Shown here: positions 8,601 through 16,526 of the stretch, one piece after another
How the letters are laid out: each line of letters opens with the position of its first letter
Numbering within the stretch: the first letter of the stretch is position 1
DNA from: Enorma phocaeensis
GTDB lineage: Bacteria > Actinomycetota > Coriobacteriia > Coriobacteriales > Coriobacteriaceae
Length of the DNA: 64,000 bases
Direction of reading: 5' to 3'
Assembly: GCF_900186505.1 (NCBI RefSeq)
Contig: NZ_LT891970.1
Span: forward strand, 542,451-606,450
The notes under the pieces: generated by a model
Databases searched by the model: none
Told to the model about the DNA's origin: nothing
The model's input: the letters and a program-made list of their open reading frames with translations, nothing else
Position numbers and translations under genes: made by a program

Positions 8601-9015
8601 CCTTTTTCAACGGAGAAACAAATACAGGGTAATCCTTGATAACCCCTAAATTCATGCATATTTCGCCAATAATATATTGGAGCTGCTCGAGCGTCTTGCA
8701 AGCAACCGCCGGAGTTACCGTATTTCCGTGTGCTCCACAGTTGCCGTTAATTCTAACCGTGTGAATCGCGGATATTATCGTCTCATCGTTGATATATTCA
8801 ACGAAAGTGGGGTCGGTCACTCTTTCAAAAAGCGTCTGGGACGAAGCATCTTGGTGAATCACGGATTGATAAACAAGAGCCACGATGTATTCAAGTGCAG
8901 TTCGGGCTGATGCGCAGCTCATGTCTGGGAATGAAATAGCAAGTTGCTCTGCCTTATTGCAACGTTCGAATAACGCTTCGAGCTCGGGTGTTTCTCTAAG
9001 AAAATCGAAATTCAT
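5632..9015 (-). CDS. hsdR: Type I restriction HsdR-like helicase/translocase with degenerate nuclease motif
   Basis: Predicted 1127 residues, close to the usual size of EcoEI-like R subunits. Order: DUF4145-like helical domain (about 1-125), Pro/Thr linker, restriction-nuclease-like domain (about 185-330), then an SF2 motor with ATGTGKT (376-382), VDEAH, LTATPR and QMVGRGTR, and a long C-terminal region. In the nuclease domain D248 of IDYVL is kept, but the segment that normally reads V(I/V)EAKRT is VIDFTHS (261-267). The catalytic lysine is therefore T265 and the acidic residue is D263. The motor motifs look intact. The enzyme may translocate DNA without cutting. It heads the island operon, and its stop overlaps the next ATG. 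Confidence 0.9.
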   Translation of the reverse strand: MNFDFLRETPELEALFERCNKAEQLAISFPDMSCASARTALEYIVALVYQSVIHQDASSQTLFERVTDPTFVEYINDETIISAIHTVRINGNCGAHGNTVTPAVACKTLEQLQYIIGEICMNLGVIKDYPVFVSPLKKVTEVSNKPNGKLDSSDVKEPASCTSAPETAAPTKPEPPLTLTEEVVSHFAPTLRRAKFNVFRRRNEEENRRLFVEASLREAHWLIANSSNQAYPSTASIDITLDDGSTIDYVLYGKDGRPLAVIDFTHSGSSPIEGRVAARHAAEVLKQHYGYIPTAYYVFGYHIFCLDCLGFPARRVFGFHSLGELELLKQRAVSRKSITQPSINDEITNREYQKKAISAICQAFSNNRRRSLVVMATGTGKTRVAISAVDVLMQAGWIKNVLFLADRTSLVRQAHKNFNKLLPNITTSIFTGTSDSRDKNARIIFATYQTMIRLVDGDTREFGIGRFDLIIVDEAHRSLFSKYGKLFHYFDALMIGLTATPRSDQDKSTYDVFFLPSGEPDFAYELEEAIQDKYLVGFEVCDRTTEALRRGISYDDLSEEEKAAIEEEFGEDLDTALTVSDETNDIVIKPGSTIINVRTIDLMLADLMQEGLKINANDTLGKTIIFAKNHKEAEVITKRFQALYPSLGADFCKLIDSQVEDALRLVDVFGERDKMPQIAVSVDMLDTGIDVPDILNLVFFKTVRSKIKFLQMVGRGTRLSEGIFGPEGDKQGFLAFDYFDNFRYFGTRGTWSTVMGSGNVAKPSSQSFLRDKLMLEMLVQLQGKKAPTEFEAKYRDALLQYFEAGVSSLNNDAIEVDRNIAFVNKYRTEGAWNHLNEHRVAEIEDRILPLFSHNTEPAKVKSFDILMLTVEVKCDEYLESGKDPRAIKHGFKRAGDDFTHRMEALLKLKSIPAIQKKEKLLIDMMDGSYLFDCYSLERAEYVRNELRDLMQYIPDRREYYVVDLPDTLIKGEDVYGIQGKTYADRYEEYLRDDDNTALSKLRSLEPLTEDEKKELKDAFTKRLGSEAEYAAWSNSAPLFAFLRKKTGISDEAIKTKLGHILDAPELDDEQRAFMQQVVDYACANGDVEAKTLLNDSPFINYDLNALFGDRFPMLKELLDVLHKPVVG

Positions 9016-9047
9016 GGCTACCCCATCGACAAAGAGTCAGTTTTCAA

Positions 9048-9053
9048 ATTATA
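9048..9053 (-). promoter_or_regulatory. Possible -10 element of the defence-island operon
   Basis: The minus strand reads TATAAT here, 32 bases before the hsdR ATG. No good -35 box is seen at the right distance, so this is only a candidate. Confidence 0.35.
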
Positions 9054-9156
9054 TGGCAATCGCCGCTGTATTCCGATGCAGTTCGATGGGGCTTTTCGTA
9101 GTAGCTTCCCGCACGTTCTCGACTGGCCTCTGCCTGCCATGCCGTGAAGAGTCAAC

Positions 9157-9201
9157 GGGGTCGGGTTCAAATGACTCATTGAGTCAATTGAACCCGACCC
9201 C
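9157..9201. repeat. 45-bp near-perfect palindrome
   Basis: Arms of 22 bases (9157-9178 and 9180-9201) match at 21 of 22 positions around a one-base centre. The outer part of each arm is GGGGTCGGGTTCAA. It lies between the upstream end of the defence operon and the end of the kinase gene. It looks like a REP/MITE-type dispersed element rather than a normal terminator, because no T-run follows on either strand. Confidence 0.75.
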
Positions 9202-9253
9202 AATGTCTCATTCCATGGCCACAAAGATCGTCGAGGCGCCCAGAGCAATCTCG

Positions 9254-10878
9254 TCACCGGGATACGATACCGCGCGCCTGGCCACCGGCCTCGAAATCGA
9301 TCAGACTCACAAGCACGAAAAGAAGCGTCTCGGCGATAAGCAGGGCGAAGGTGCCGCGCAGGAACGCTGCGCGCGTGCCGCGTTCGCCCTTGCGCACCAC
9401 ATACGCGCAGAGTGCCGGGATGAGCAGCGCCGCCGCGACGGCAAGCCCATTGAGGCGACCCTCCCACGCACCCGAGCCAAGGGAAATGCGCGCGGCGGCA
9501 CCGTCGACGAGCAGGCCCGTCTCGACCGCCACCACCAGGAGCACACCGAAGGCGAGCGCCTTCCCGACCGTGCGGACGATGCGGCGGAGCGCGAACGGCG
9601 AGGCGGCATCGAGCCACGACGCCGATCCGTTGCAGGGGATGAGCGGCTCGCCGCGCAGGGCGCGCGCGACATTCTGCCCATAGGCGTTGCAGAACGCCGA
9701 AAGCCCGTCGCGCATCGCCTCGGACGAAGGCCGTTTGCGCTGGTCGGGATGCAAGCAGGGCGCGAGCACATCCGCCAGCTGCTCGTCGACAAGCATGAGG
9801 GCGTCGCGCAGCGCCGGCGCGTTGGGGCCGAGCCCCAGGTCGATCGCCACCTTGCCCGCCACGACGGCGACGTCGGGCTCGCGGCGCATCAGGCTCGAAA
9901 GATCGGCGCTCGCCTGATGCGTCGAGACGAAGGGTCGCGGCTGTTCGTCGACTTTCACGCGGTACGGGGAATCATCTTGCTTTTCTCCGGAGATGTCGAA
10001 CGGCAGCTCGCCGCACGCAAGCTCGAAGAGCACGCTCGCCGCCGCATACACGTCGACGGCAGATGATGAGCGACGCGCGGCGAGGTTCGGAATGTCGTTC
10101 GAGAGCATCTCGGGCGGAGCGTAGCCGGGCGTTGCCAGACGCGCGACGCCGACCCGCGCCGTGAACGACGCCTCGGGCGCGCGCTGCGTCGATGCTGCGG
10201 ACCCAAAGTCAGGCAGAGGTCGAACGACCCCTCCTTGGCCTGATCCCGCACCGTCATACGCCCCGTGCGCACCATGACGTTCGACGGCGAGATGTCGCGG
10301 TGCACGAACCCCTCGCCCATGTCGTCGATACGCGTGAGCAGGTCGAACAGGTCGCGGCCGAGCCGCGCCACCGTAAGCGGTGACACGCGGCCGGCATCAT
10401 CGGCCGAGAGCTGCGCCCGCACCTCCCGGAGCGTCTCCCCCTCGATCCACTCCATCACGATGGCCGGCTCGCCTTCCACGAAGCCATAGCCGAAGAGCCG
10501 TGGCACGCCGCAAAAGCCCGCGAGCGCTCGATGTCCCTCATATTCCTGCCGAAATGCCGCCCGCCTCACCTCCACGAGCTTCGAGAACGACTCCTCGTCC
10601 TCCCCTTCTTCGCGCGCGGGCGCGAGCACGGTCTTCAGTGCTAGCTTCTCCCCGAGGGCGTTCTGCGCATAGGCAACGTTGCCCAAGCCGCCGCGACGGG
10701 CGCGGTCATCGTCTACAAACAGCGTGCAGAACCTGCGGCGATATGCTTCGCACTCCTCATCTGCCAGCGAAACCGCCGCTTCGAACCGCTCGATCCGCAC
10801 CACGCGCAGGCGCGGCGCCATAGACGCTGTTGGTTCGCCCACCGGCGCAGCGAGCTCTTCTCCCTCGAACCCCGTCAT
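9254..10878 (-). pseudogene. Membrane-anchored Ser/Thr protein kinase, frameshifted at the DFG motif
   Basis: The first frame (ATG 10878) encodes the kinase N-lobe: a glycine-rich loop GLGNVAYAQ, the lysine of LALK, a MEWIEGE hinge and the catalytic loop FVHRDISPSN. Near 10205 the frame breaks just before the DFG motif. A one-base shift gives DFGSAASTQR, then GYAPPEM, the rest of the C-lobe, and three probable membrane helices in the last 110 residues. The stop is at 9254. The missing base could be a real mutation or a sequencing error. The start overlaps the stop of the upstream membrane-protein gene (ATGA), so the two were co-translated. If intact, it would be a cytoplasmic kinase domain tethered to the membrane. 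Confidence 0.8.
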
Positions 10879-11837
10879 GAGGGCACGAACTCGCTGTAGT
10901 AGTCATTGAACTCTGCAAGGCTCGCATTCTCGCCATTTACCTCGGCGTTTTTGAGCGGCAGCATGAATTCGTCCACGTGGCTCGCCGGGTCGCTGAAGCC
11001 GGTGTTGATTTCCCATGCGCTCCCGAGCGTGCTGAGATACGTGGCCAAGCAGCGATACATAGCGATAAGGTCGCCGCGAGCCGCCGTGTATTTCTTGCTT
11101 ACACGAGTGTTAAGGAGCGTCGCGTAACGGTTGAAAACCTCGCTTTCCAGGGCGGAGCAGTGCGCCGCATGGTTTCTGCGCACCTCCGCGGAGGCGAAGG
11201 CGTCATTTTCGAACGCCGCCGTGCATGCGTTCACGCGTGCGATGTAGCCGTTGCTTCCCTCGAGTGCCTCGAACTCCCCGCGGAGGAACTCGTAGTCCGC
11301 CTGTTCCTGGGCATTGTTTTCGCCTTGGCTGCCATCGTCGCCGGGATCAGAACCGGCGCCAGAGCCAGAGTCGTGGGGGTTATCGTTGCCAGAGCCGTTG
11401 CCACCCGTTCCGGGCTTCTGCCCTTGGTCGTCGCCGGAGGAGCCGTGCTGGCCATCGCCGGGCTTTTGTTCGCCGCCCTGCCCAGCTGCCCCGGGCGCGT
11501 CATCATCGTCCGCTGGAATGATCGGCGTGGTTGCACCGCCGTTGACGCCACTGGCGCCGCCGACACTCGCGCCACCGCCGGTAATGGTCTCGCGGCTGGA
11601 GGATGCGCCATCGCCGTCGCTCGCACCCTGGGAACCCGCGTCCGAAGCGTCACTGCCTGCTGAAGATCCGCCCAGCGCCTGGACGAGCCCGTCCTGCGAG
11701 ACGCGCGCATACAGGCCATCGCCCTGCTCAGCCCCGGCGACGAGCGAGGGCAGCGCTGCGGTGTACACGACCGCGCCGAAGCCGAGAAGCGTGAAGGGGA
11801 ACGCGACGAGACCCATGAGCATGGATGGCAATGCCAT
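10875..11837 (-). CDS. Membrane-anchored protein with extracytoplasmic domain, unknown function
   Basis: Predicted 320 residues. One N-terminal membrane helix (LMGLVAFPFTLLGFGAVVYT) is followed by a long Gly/Ser/Asp/Asn low-complexity linker (about 60-185) and a C-terminal helical domain of about 130 residues with two cysteines, presumably outside the cell. The ATG at 11837 is preferred over a TTG at 11861 because GGAG lies seven bases upstream of it. The stop overlaps the kinase start, so the pair may form a sensor and kinase. The C-terminal domain is not recognised. Confidence 0.7.
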   Translation of the reverse strand: MALPSMLMGLVAFPFTLLGFGAVVYTAALPSLVAGAEQGDGLYARVSQDGLVQALGGSSAGSDASDAGSQGASDGDGASSSRETITGGGASVGGASGVNGGATTPIIPADDDDAPGAAGQGGEQKPGDGQHGSSGDDQGQKPGTGGNGSGNDNPHDSGSGAGSDPGDDGSQGENNAQEQADYEFLRGEFEALEGSNGYIARVNACTAAFENDAFASAEVRRNHAAHCSALESEVFNRYATLLNTRVSKKYTAARGDLIAMYRCLATYLSTLGSAWEINTGFSDPASHVDEFMLPLKNAEVNGENASLAEFNDYYSEFVPS

Positions 11838-11982
11838 GCGCCTGCTCCAGCGCTTGAACAATCGTTTTTATTTGGCCGGCACGTTCATGAAGCCCCTCGC
11901 ACATACGGCCATCATTGTACCATCATACGTGATATGAGAATTTCAGCTTGGAGTTCGGGCGCTCTGCCGGGGCTCCGGCTCC

Positions 11983-12051
11983 CCGCCTGCCCGGATTGCG
12001 CGCCCGAACTGCACATCCGGATCCTCTCCGCCTGCCCGGATTGCGCGCCCG
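11983..12051. repeat. 24-bp direct repeat, two copies
   Basis: The 24-base sequence beginning CCGCCTGCCCGGATTGCG occurs at 11983-12006 and 12028-12051, identical, with 21 bases between. The first copy also forms a hairpin with GTTCGGGCGC at 11953. This lies in the gene-free stretch 11838-12256. Confidence 0.7.
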
Positions 12052-12095
12052 CATCTTTCTCGCCCGCTCGAATTGCCCCTTCGACAACACTCGAG

Positions 12096-12222
12096 CCTTG
12101 AGTCGGTGGGTTTTTCGGGACAGCATGAGTAGAGCGCCTCCCGCGAAGAACAAACGCGCTGGTAGGAGCATTGGGCGATTTTGGGCTACTCGCAGCAGAT
12201 CCAAAAACCCACCGACTCAAGG
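12096..12222. repeat. MITE-like element with perfect 20-bp terminal inverted repeats
   Basis: The arm CCTTGAGTCGGTGGGTTTTT at 12096-12115 is perfectly inverted at 12203-12222, giving a 127-bp unit. No coding frame inside is convincing. The structure suggests a small non-autonomous mobile element between two minus-strand genes. Confidence 0.7.
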
Positions 12223-12256
12223 CGCGAGTTCGCCGGCCTCACCTGGCACCAGCCCA

Positions 12257-13423
12257 TCACTCCCCGAAAATCGCCGCAGCGAGGTCGCGGCCGACGCGGC
12301 GGGCGGCGATGGCGGCCAGGTCGCCCAGGACAGCTCCCAACACGTCGCGCGACTCCTCGTCCAAGTTGAGCGCCGCGTCGCTCACGAGCTGCGGGAACGG
12401 TTTTCCGCCAAGGAACACGTCGCGGGCATCGCGGGCGCCGCTCGCTCCCAGGGCGGCGAAGAGCGCATCCACCACCTGCTCGCAACGTTCGTCATCCATG
12501 CTGGCGAGCCATTCGGCCAAAACATCATGGAGCGCCTGCGAGCCTTCGCCCAGGCGCTCGGCCTCAACGAAATCGCTCCGGTCGTCCGAAATCTCCCATG
12601 TGAACACGGAGTGCTGCATGAGCCCCTGTGCGTTGCTGCGTACCACACGCGCCGGCGCCGGACACTCGAGTAACACGCCTACCAGCGAATCCTGCGGTAG
12701 AATCCGCTCGATGCGGGAGTCCTCCCCCAATTGATAAAATGGTGTCTGACACCTTTTTATCATTTCGGGACGGAAACCCGGCGCGTCGAGGCACCACACG
12801 CGATCGATGCGCTCTCGCACCTCCGCACTGCAGGTCAGTGCCGCATAGAGCGCGAGGTTGCCGCCCTTGGAATGCCCGCCCACGTGCAGATCGCCCGGCA
12901 AGCGCGGCGCCATGTGCTCCAGGTACTCCCGCGCGAGCTTCTGCGCCGATACCTCATTCCTATACGTCATGTCGAAGTTCTCACGCCAGCCGGTGGCAGA
13001 AATATCCGTGCCGCGGAACCCCACAAACGAGAACGCGCTTCTCCAGGTGAACGTCGTTGCTGCAAACTGCGTATGCGACGACTCGTCGAACACGGAGCGG
13101 TACCCGCGCAGACGTAGGTCGCGAAAGCGCGGGCTCGCCGCGAGCGCCATGAGCAGGCGCCGAATATCATCCGGAACAAGCCCGGTAAACATGCCGTCGA
13201 AGAGCTCCGACCGCATGAGGCTCGTGAACGTCGCGCTGCGCGCATCGGGTGCAAGCAATGTGAGCGCGCGGTCGATAAGTGCCGGCATCGCAGACGGTTC
13301 CGGCACCACACCGACGCCGTCGATCATGCACGCCTGGCTGAGCACCGCCGCGTCAACGGAGCAAAACGGCTTTTGGTCGAACGTCGCGAGCTCGTGTTCC
13401 ACGTAGTCAAAGAGGTACGGCAT
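12257..13423 (-). CDS. DUF2974-family (Mbeg1-like) alpha/beta hydrolase
   Basis: Predicted 388 residues. The nucleophile elbow GGHSKGGNLA gives the catalytic serine, and VGFRGTD upstream is the usual conserved strand of this lipase-like family. FDYVEHELATF at the N-terminus is also typical. The ATG at 13423 follows AAAGGA at about five bases. No signal peptide is seen, so it is likely cytosolic; the substrate is unknown. A REP-like palindrome lies inside the coding sequence at 12733-12763 and is translated as MIKRCQTPFYQ without breaking the frame. Confidence 0.8.
   Translation of the reverse strand: MPYLFDYVEHELATFDQKPFCSVDAAVLSQACMIDGVGVVPEPSAMPALIDRALTLLAPDARSATFTSLMRSELFDGMFTGLVPDDIRRLLMALAASPRFRDLRLRGYRSVFDESSHTQFAATTFTWRSAFSFVGFRGTDISATGWRENFDMTYRNEVSAQKLAREYLEHMAPRLPGDLHVGGHSKGGNLALYAALTCSAEVRERIDRVWCLDAPGFRPEMIKRCQTPFYQLGEDSRIERILPQDSLVGVLLECPAPARVVRSNAQGLMQHSVFTWEISDDRSDFVEAERLGEGSQALHDVLAEWLASMDDERCEQVVDALFAALGASGARDARDVFLGGKPFPQLVSDAALNLDEESRDVLGAVLGDLAAIAARRVGRDLAAAIFGE
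12733..12763. repeat. REP-like palindrome inside a coding sequence
   Basis: TGATAAAA, then GGTGTCTGACACC, then TTTTTATCA form an almost perfect palindrome. The GGTGTC-GACACC core is typical of REP elements. It lies within the DUF2974 gene, around codons 221-231, and stays in frame. Confidence 0.7.
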
Positions 13424-13493
13424 GGGTTCCTTTCGTCGTTTGAGCGCTTATACCCCGCCGCACCCGCACCCACGCGCAAGCCCCGTTAGAATG

Positions 13494-13631
13494 CTCGATT
13501 CGGCTATGAGTACAAGTTGCTCCAGTTCCCGCCCCAATGAAGACTCGCGCGGACAAAAGCGCAGGTCGTCATTTCTGAAATGGGTGATCTCGACGCCACG
13601 GTTGATCACTCGTACTCATAGCTGAATCGAG
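13494..13631. repeat. MITE-like element with 20-bp terminal inverted repeats
   Basis: The arm CTCGATTCGGCTATGAGTAC at 13494-13513 pairs with 13612-13631 at 19 of 20 positions. The 138-bp unit lies in the 297-bp gap between the DUF2974 gene and threonine ammonia-lyase and has no convincing frame. Confidence 0.65.
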
Positions 13632-13670
13632 TTGCTTCGGGACCGCGAAATCGGACGCCACGGGGCGACA

Positions 13671-13706
13671 ATCTGACACCAGACACTCGTGAGAGTCTGA
13701 CACCTG
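13671..13706. repeat. REP-like sequence with TCTGACACC cores
   Basis: ATCTGACACC occurs at 13671 and GTCTGACACCTG follows at about 13696, with a GTGTC-type inverted core between. The core matches that of the palindrome inside the neighbouring gene. Confidence 0.45.
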
Positions 13707-13720
13707 ACCTCAGATGTCCA

Positions 13721-14941
13721 CTAGAGCATCGTCGCGCTGAGCGTGGGCTCGAAGCCGGCGGTACGCAGCGCGCCCATGATCTGCTCCTTGTGCGCGGTGC
13801 CGTACGCCTCGATCGTTACGCGCAGCTCCACGGCGGCGTTGCGATTGGTGCTCACGAACTGGTTGTGTTCGAGCTTGATGACGTTGCCGTTCACCTCGGC
13901 GATTGCCTGCGCCACACGCACCAGCATACCGGGGCGGTCAGGCAGAAGCACGCTCACGGTGAAGATGCGGTCGCGTGCGATGAGGCCGTGCTGCACCACG
14001 GAAGACATCGTGATCACGTCCATGTTTCCGCCCGAAAGAATCGAGACGACGCGACGGTTCTCCGCGGGCAGGTGCTTGAGCGCCGCTACTGTGAGCAAAC
14101 CGGAGTTCTCAACGATCATCTTGTGGTTCTCCACCATGTCGAGAAAGGCCACGATGAGCTCGTCATCGGGCACGGTGATGACATCGTCGAGGTTCTCCTT
14201 GAGGTACGGGAAGACCTTGTCGCCCACCTCGAGCACGGCGGTGCCGTCTGCGATGGTATCCGCAGACGGGAGGCGCACGGGATGGCCGGCGTCGAGCGCA
14301 GCCGTGAGCGAAGGAGCCCCTTGCGGCTCCACGCCGATCACGCGAATCTTGGGATTATAGAGCTTCGCGAAGGTCGACACGCCGCATGACAGCCCGCCCC
14401 CGCCTACCGGCACGAGAATCGTGTCCACCAACGGCAGCTCCTGCACGATCTCCATCGCTATGGTCCCTTGGCCGGTAGCGAGCACGGGATCGTTGAACGG
14501 ATGCACGAAGGTGTAGCCGTGCTCCTCGGCGAGCTGCATCGCATAGTCACAGGCTTCGTCATATACGTCGCCAAACAGCACGACCTCGGCACCGTAACCC
14601 TTGGTGCGCTCGACCTTGATGAGCGGAGTCGTGGTGGGCATCACCACGATGGCGCGCGCACCGGCACGCGCGGCAGCATAGGCAACACCCTGGGCATGAT
14701 TGCCAGCGGATGCGGTGATAAGCCCGCGCCCGAGCTCCTCCTCGGAGAGCGTCGAGATCTTATAGTAGGCACCACGCACCTTATACGCACCGGTACGCTG
14801 CATGTTCTCGGGCTTGAGAAACACGCGGTTGCCGCTCATCTGGCTGAAGTACGGGCTCTCTACGAGCTCGGTTTTGAGCGTCACCTCGCGAACCTTTTCC
14901 GACGCTTCCTCGAAGGCATCGAGCGTGAGCATCTCGGGCAT
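13721..14941 (-). CDS. ilvA: Threonine ammonia-lyase with C-terminal ACT domain
   Basis: Predicted 406 residues. A fold-type II PLP enzyme that converts threonine to 2-oxobutanoate and ammonia. The PLP lysine is K54 in TGAYKVRGA. SAGNHAQG (78-85) and the phosphate loop GGGGLSCG are intact. An ACT domain occupies about residues 320-406 (SVLLPDRPGMLVRV), so amino-acid feedback is likely. The ATG at 14941 is preferred over a GTG at 14956 because GGAAGGGG sits five bases upstream of it. It could serve isoleucine synthesis or threonine catabolism (tdcB-like). It stands alone, with no branched-chain genes nearby. Confidence 0.93.
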   Translation of the reverse strand: MPEMLTLDAFEEASEKVREVTLKTELVESPYFSQMSGNRVFLKPENMQRTGAYKVRGAYYKISTLSEEELGRGLITASAGNHAQGVAYAAARAGARAIVVMPTTTPLIKVERTKGYGAEVVLFGDVYDEACDYAMQLAEEHGYTFVHPFNDPVLATGQGTIAMEIVQELPLVDTILVPVGGGGLSCGVSTFAKLYNPKIRVIGVEPQGAPSLTAALDAGHPVRLPSADTIADGTAVLEVGDKVFPYLKENLDDVITVPDDELIVAFLDMVENHKMIVENSGLLTVAALKHLPAENRRVVSILSGGNMDVITMSSVVQHGLIARDRIFTVSVLLPDRPGMLVRVAQAIAEVNGNVIKLEHNQFVSTNRNAAVELRVTIEAYGTAHKEQIMGALRTAGFEPTLSATML

Positions 14942-15401
14942 GGGCACCCCTTCCACGTGCTCGGCGGCGCCGCGAGGCGGTCTGCGCTCCGCAAGGGGCG
15001 GCGTGCACCCCGCGTCGCCGCGCTGCCGTATCGATTCTTGCTGCTAACACTCCAGCGAGCTGAAGTGAAGTGACTCCGTAGCATACCACGGCGCATGCCG
15101 CTGATGCGCTGGCATCGGGAACGGACACCCCTGAAATGATATGGCAACGCCGCCATGCCTCATTGTCGCGAGACGCTTCGTCGAGCTCCCACCTGTCTCA
15201 TGTAATCTGCACGAGCATGGTGGGCACCTCGGAGAAGCCGCGAATCATGGCATCGGCACCAGCGGTGCAGGACGTCTGCCCCACGAGTTCGCGCGCTCCG
15301 AGAGCATCCCGGCGCGGCAGACAGCCACGCCGCACATCCCAGCCGATGCTCCGGTGTAGTAAAGTATCGGACTATCACGTCGAAATGAGGACGAGCTAGC
15401 C
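14942..15401. other. Gene-free stretch between ilvA and the ABC ATPase gene
   Basis: 460 bp between divergent genes. It contains GC-rich stems near 14980-15040 but no T-box consensus or recognisable attenuator. An SD-like GAGGACGAG precedes the ABC gene at 15402. No gene was found here. Confidence 0.5.
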
Positions 15402-16241
15402 ATGGAACAGGTCGCATACCGGACGCACAACACAGAACACGTTGCCCACGAAGGCACACCGCCGCTGTTCTCGCTGCGCGACGCGCAGGTAGTGCGCGCC
15501 GGCAAAACCATCCTCTCCGTCGACCGGTTCGACCTTGCGGAGGGCGAGCACGTGGCGTTGCTCGGCCCCAACGGCGCCGGCAAATCAACCTTTATCCAGT
15601 TGCTTACGCGTGAAATCTTCCCGCTCTACCGCGAGAAGCCCCCGGTGCGGTTCAGGGGCCAGGCGCGGCCGCTGCTCTCCGACATCAAGCAAGCCCTCGG
15701 TATCGTCTCAGCCACCATGCACGACCAGGTGCGCGTGCACCTTCCGGTGAGCGACATCGTATGCGGCGGGATATTCGGCACGCTCGGCCTTCCCAACCAT
15801 GTCGAAGCGACCGCGGAACAACGCGCCCAAGCCCTCGACGCGCTGGAGCGACTCGGCATCGCCGACCTCGCTGAACGGGATGTGCTCACGCTCTCAACCG
15901 GCCAGGTTCGCCGGGTGCTCGTGGCGCGCGAGCTCATGAGCGACCCTAAGATCCTCATATTCGACGAGCCCTGCACGGGCCTGGACCCCGAGGGCATGTA
16001 CCACGTGCGCCGTACCATGGGACTGCTTGCCGCAGAAGGTCGCTCGGTGGTGCTCGTCACGCACTATCCCGAAGACATCATCCCCGCTATAGACCGGGTG
16101 CTCCTTATCAAGGATGCGACGATCTTCGCCGATGGCCCCAAGCAGGATCTCCTCACAAGCGAGAAGATGTCGGCCCTCTTTGGCGTACCGCTCTCCGTTG
16201 AAGAGCGGAACGGCTGGTACTCGCTGCAGGGCAAATACTAG
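15402..16241 (+). CDS. ABC-type ATP-binding protein, orphan
   Basis: Predicted 279 residues, one nucleotide-binding domain. Walker A GPNGAGKST is at 55-63, the signature is the variant LSTGQVRR, and the Walker B is ILIFDEPCTGLD, followed by the H-loop VTHYPED. No permease or substrate-binding gene is adjacent. The overall layout resembles YlmA/ModF-type cytosolic ABC ATPases. The transported substrate cannot be inferred. It is flanked downstream by a long palindrome region. Confidence 0.85.
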   Translation: MEQVAYRTHNTEHVAHEGTPPLFSLRDAQVVRAGKTILSVDRFDLAEGEHVALLGPNGAGKSTFIQLLTREIFPLYREKPPVRFRGQARPLLSDIKQALGIVSATMHDQVRVHLPVSDIVCGGIFGTLGLPNHVEATAEQRAQALDALERLGIADLAERDVLTLSTGQVRRVLVARELMSDPKILIFDEPCTGLDPEGMYHVRRTMGLLAAEGRSVVLVTHYPEDIIPAIDRVLLIKDATIFADGPKQDLLTSEKMSALFGVPLSVEERNGWYSLQGKY

Positions 16242-16334
16242 AAGTTCCAACTAGTTGATCCGCCCTGTTTCCCCAAAGCCTTGTATGGTCGTCACATCGC
16301 GACGTCACAACGGGACGATACGGCGAAATCCCAT

Positions 16335-16366
16335 CCGAAGCGGACGGCTTCAGGCTTCGGCGTTTA
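16335..16366 (+). terminator. Possible terminator of the ABC ATPase gene
   Basis: CCGAAGC (16335) pairs with GCTTCGG (16354-16360) and is followed by CGTTTA. The T-run is short. Confidence 0.45.
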
Positions 16367-16376
16367 TTCATGACGG

Positions 16377-16494
16377 GTTACGGTGGTCGGAATACGAAAG
16401 GCTAGGGAGACCCGCAAGAAAGCCTATATTCCCGCAGGATTATAATCGGCTAAACAACGGTCTCCCTAGCGTCTCCGGAAGCAATCACCGTAAC
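16377..16494. repeat. 118-bp composite palindrome
   Basis: Outer arms GTTACGGTG (16377) and CACCGTAAC (16486) enclose perfect inner arms GCTAGGGAGACC (16401) and GGTCTCCCTAGC (16459). It looks like a MITE-type element; no frame is supported within. Confidence 0.6.
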
Positions 16495-16526
16495 TTGACG
16501 CGAACTGTTCCGGTGATTTGAAATGT

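Noticed and set aside
8885..10066. 393-codon plus-strand frame
   Set aside because: It crosses the hsdR start, an intergenic palindrome and the antisense of the kinase gene; composition is Arg-rich as in shadow frames.
14942..15130. T-box leader before threonine ammonia-lyase
   Set aside because: No AGGGTGGnACCGCG-type core or specifier stem could be recognised.
15160..15588. Minus-strand gene before the ABC ATPase
   Set aside because: Several short frames exist but none has a start signal or family motif, and they run into the antisense of the ABC gene.
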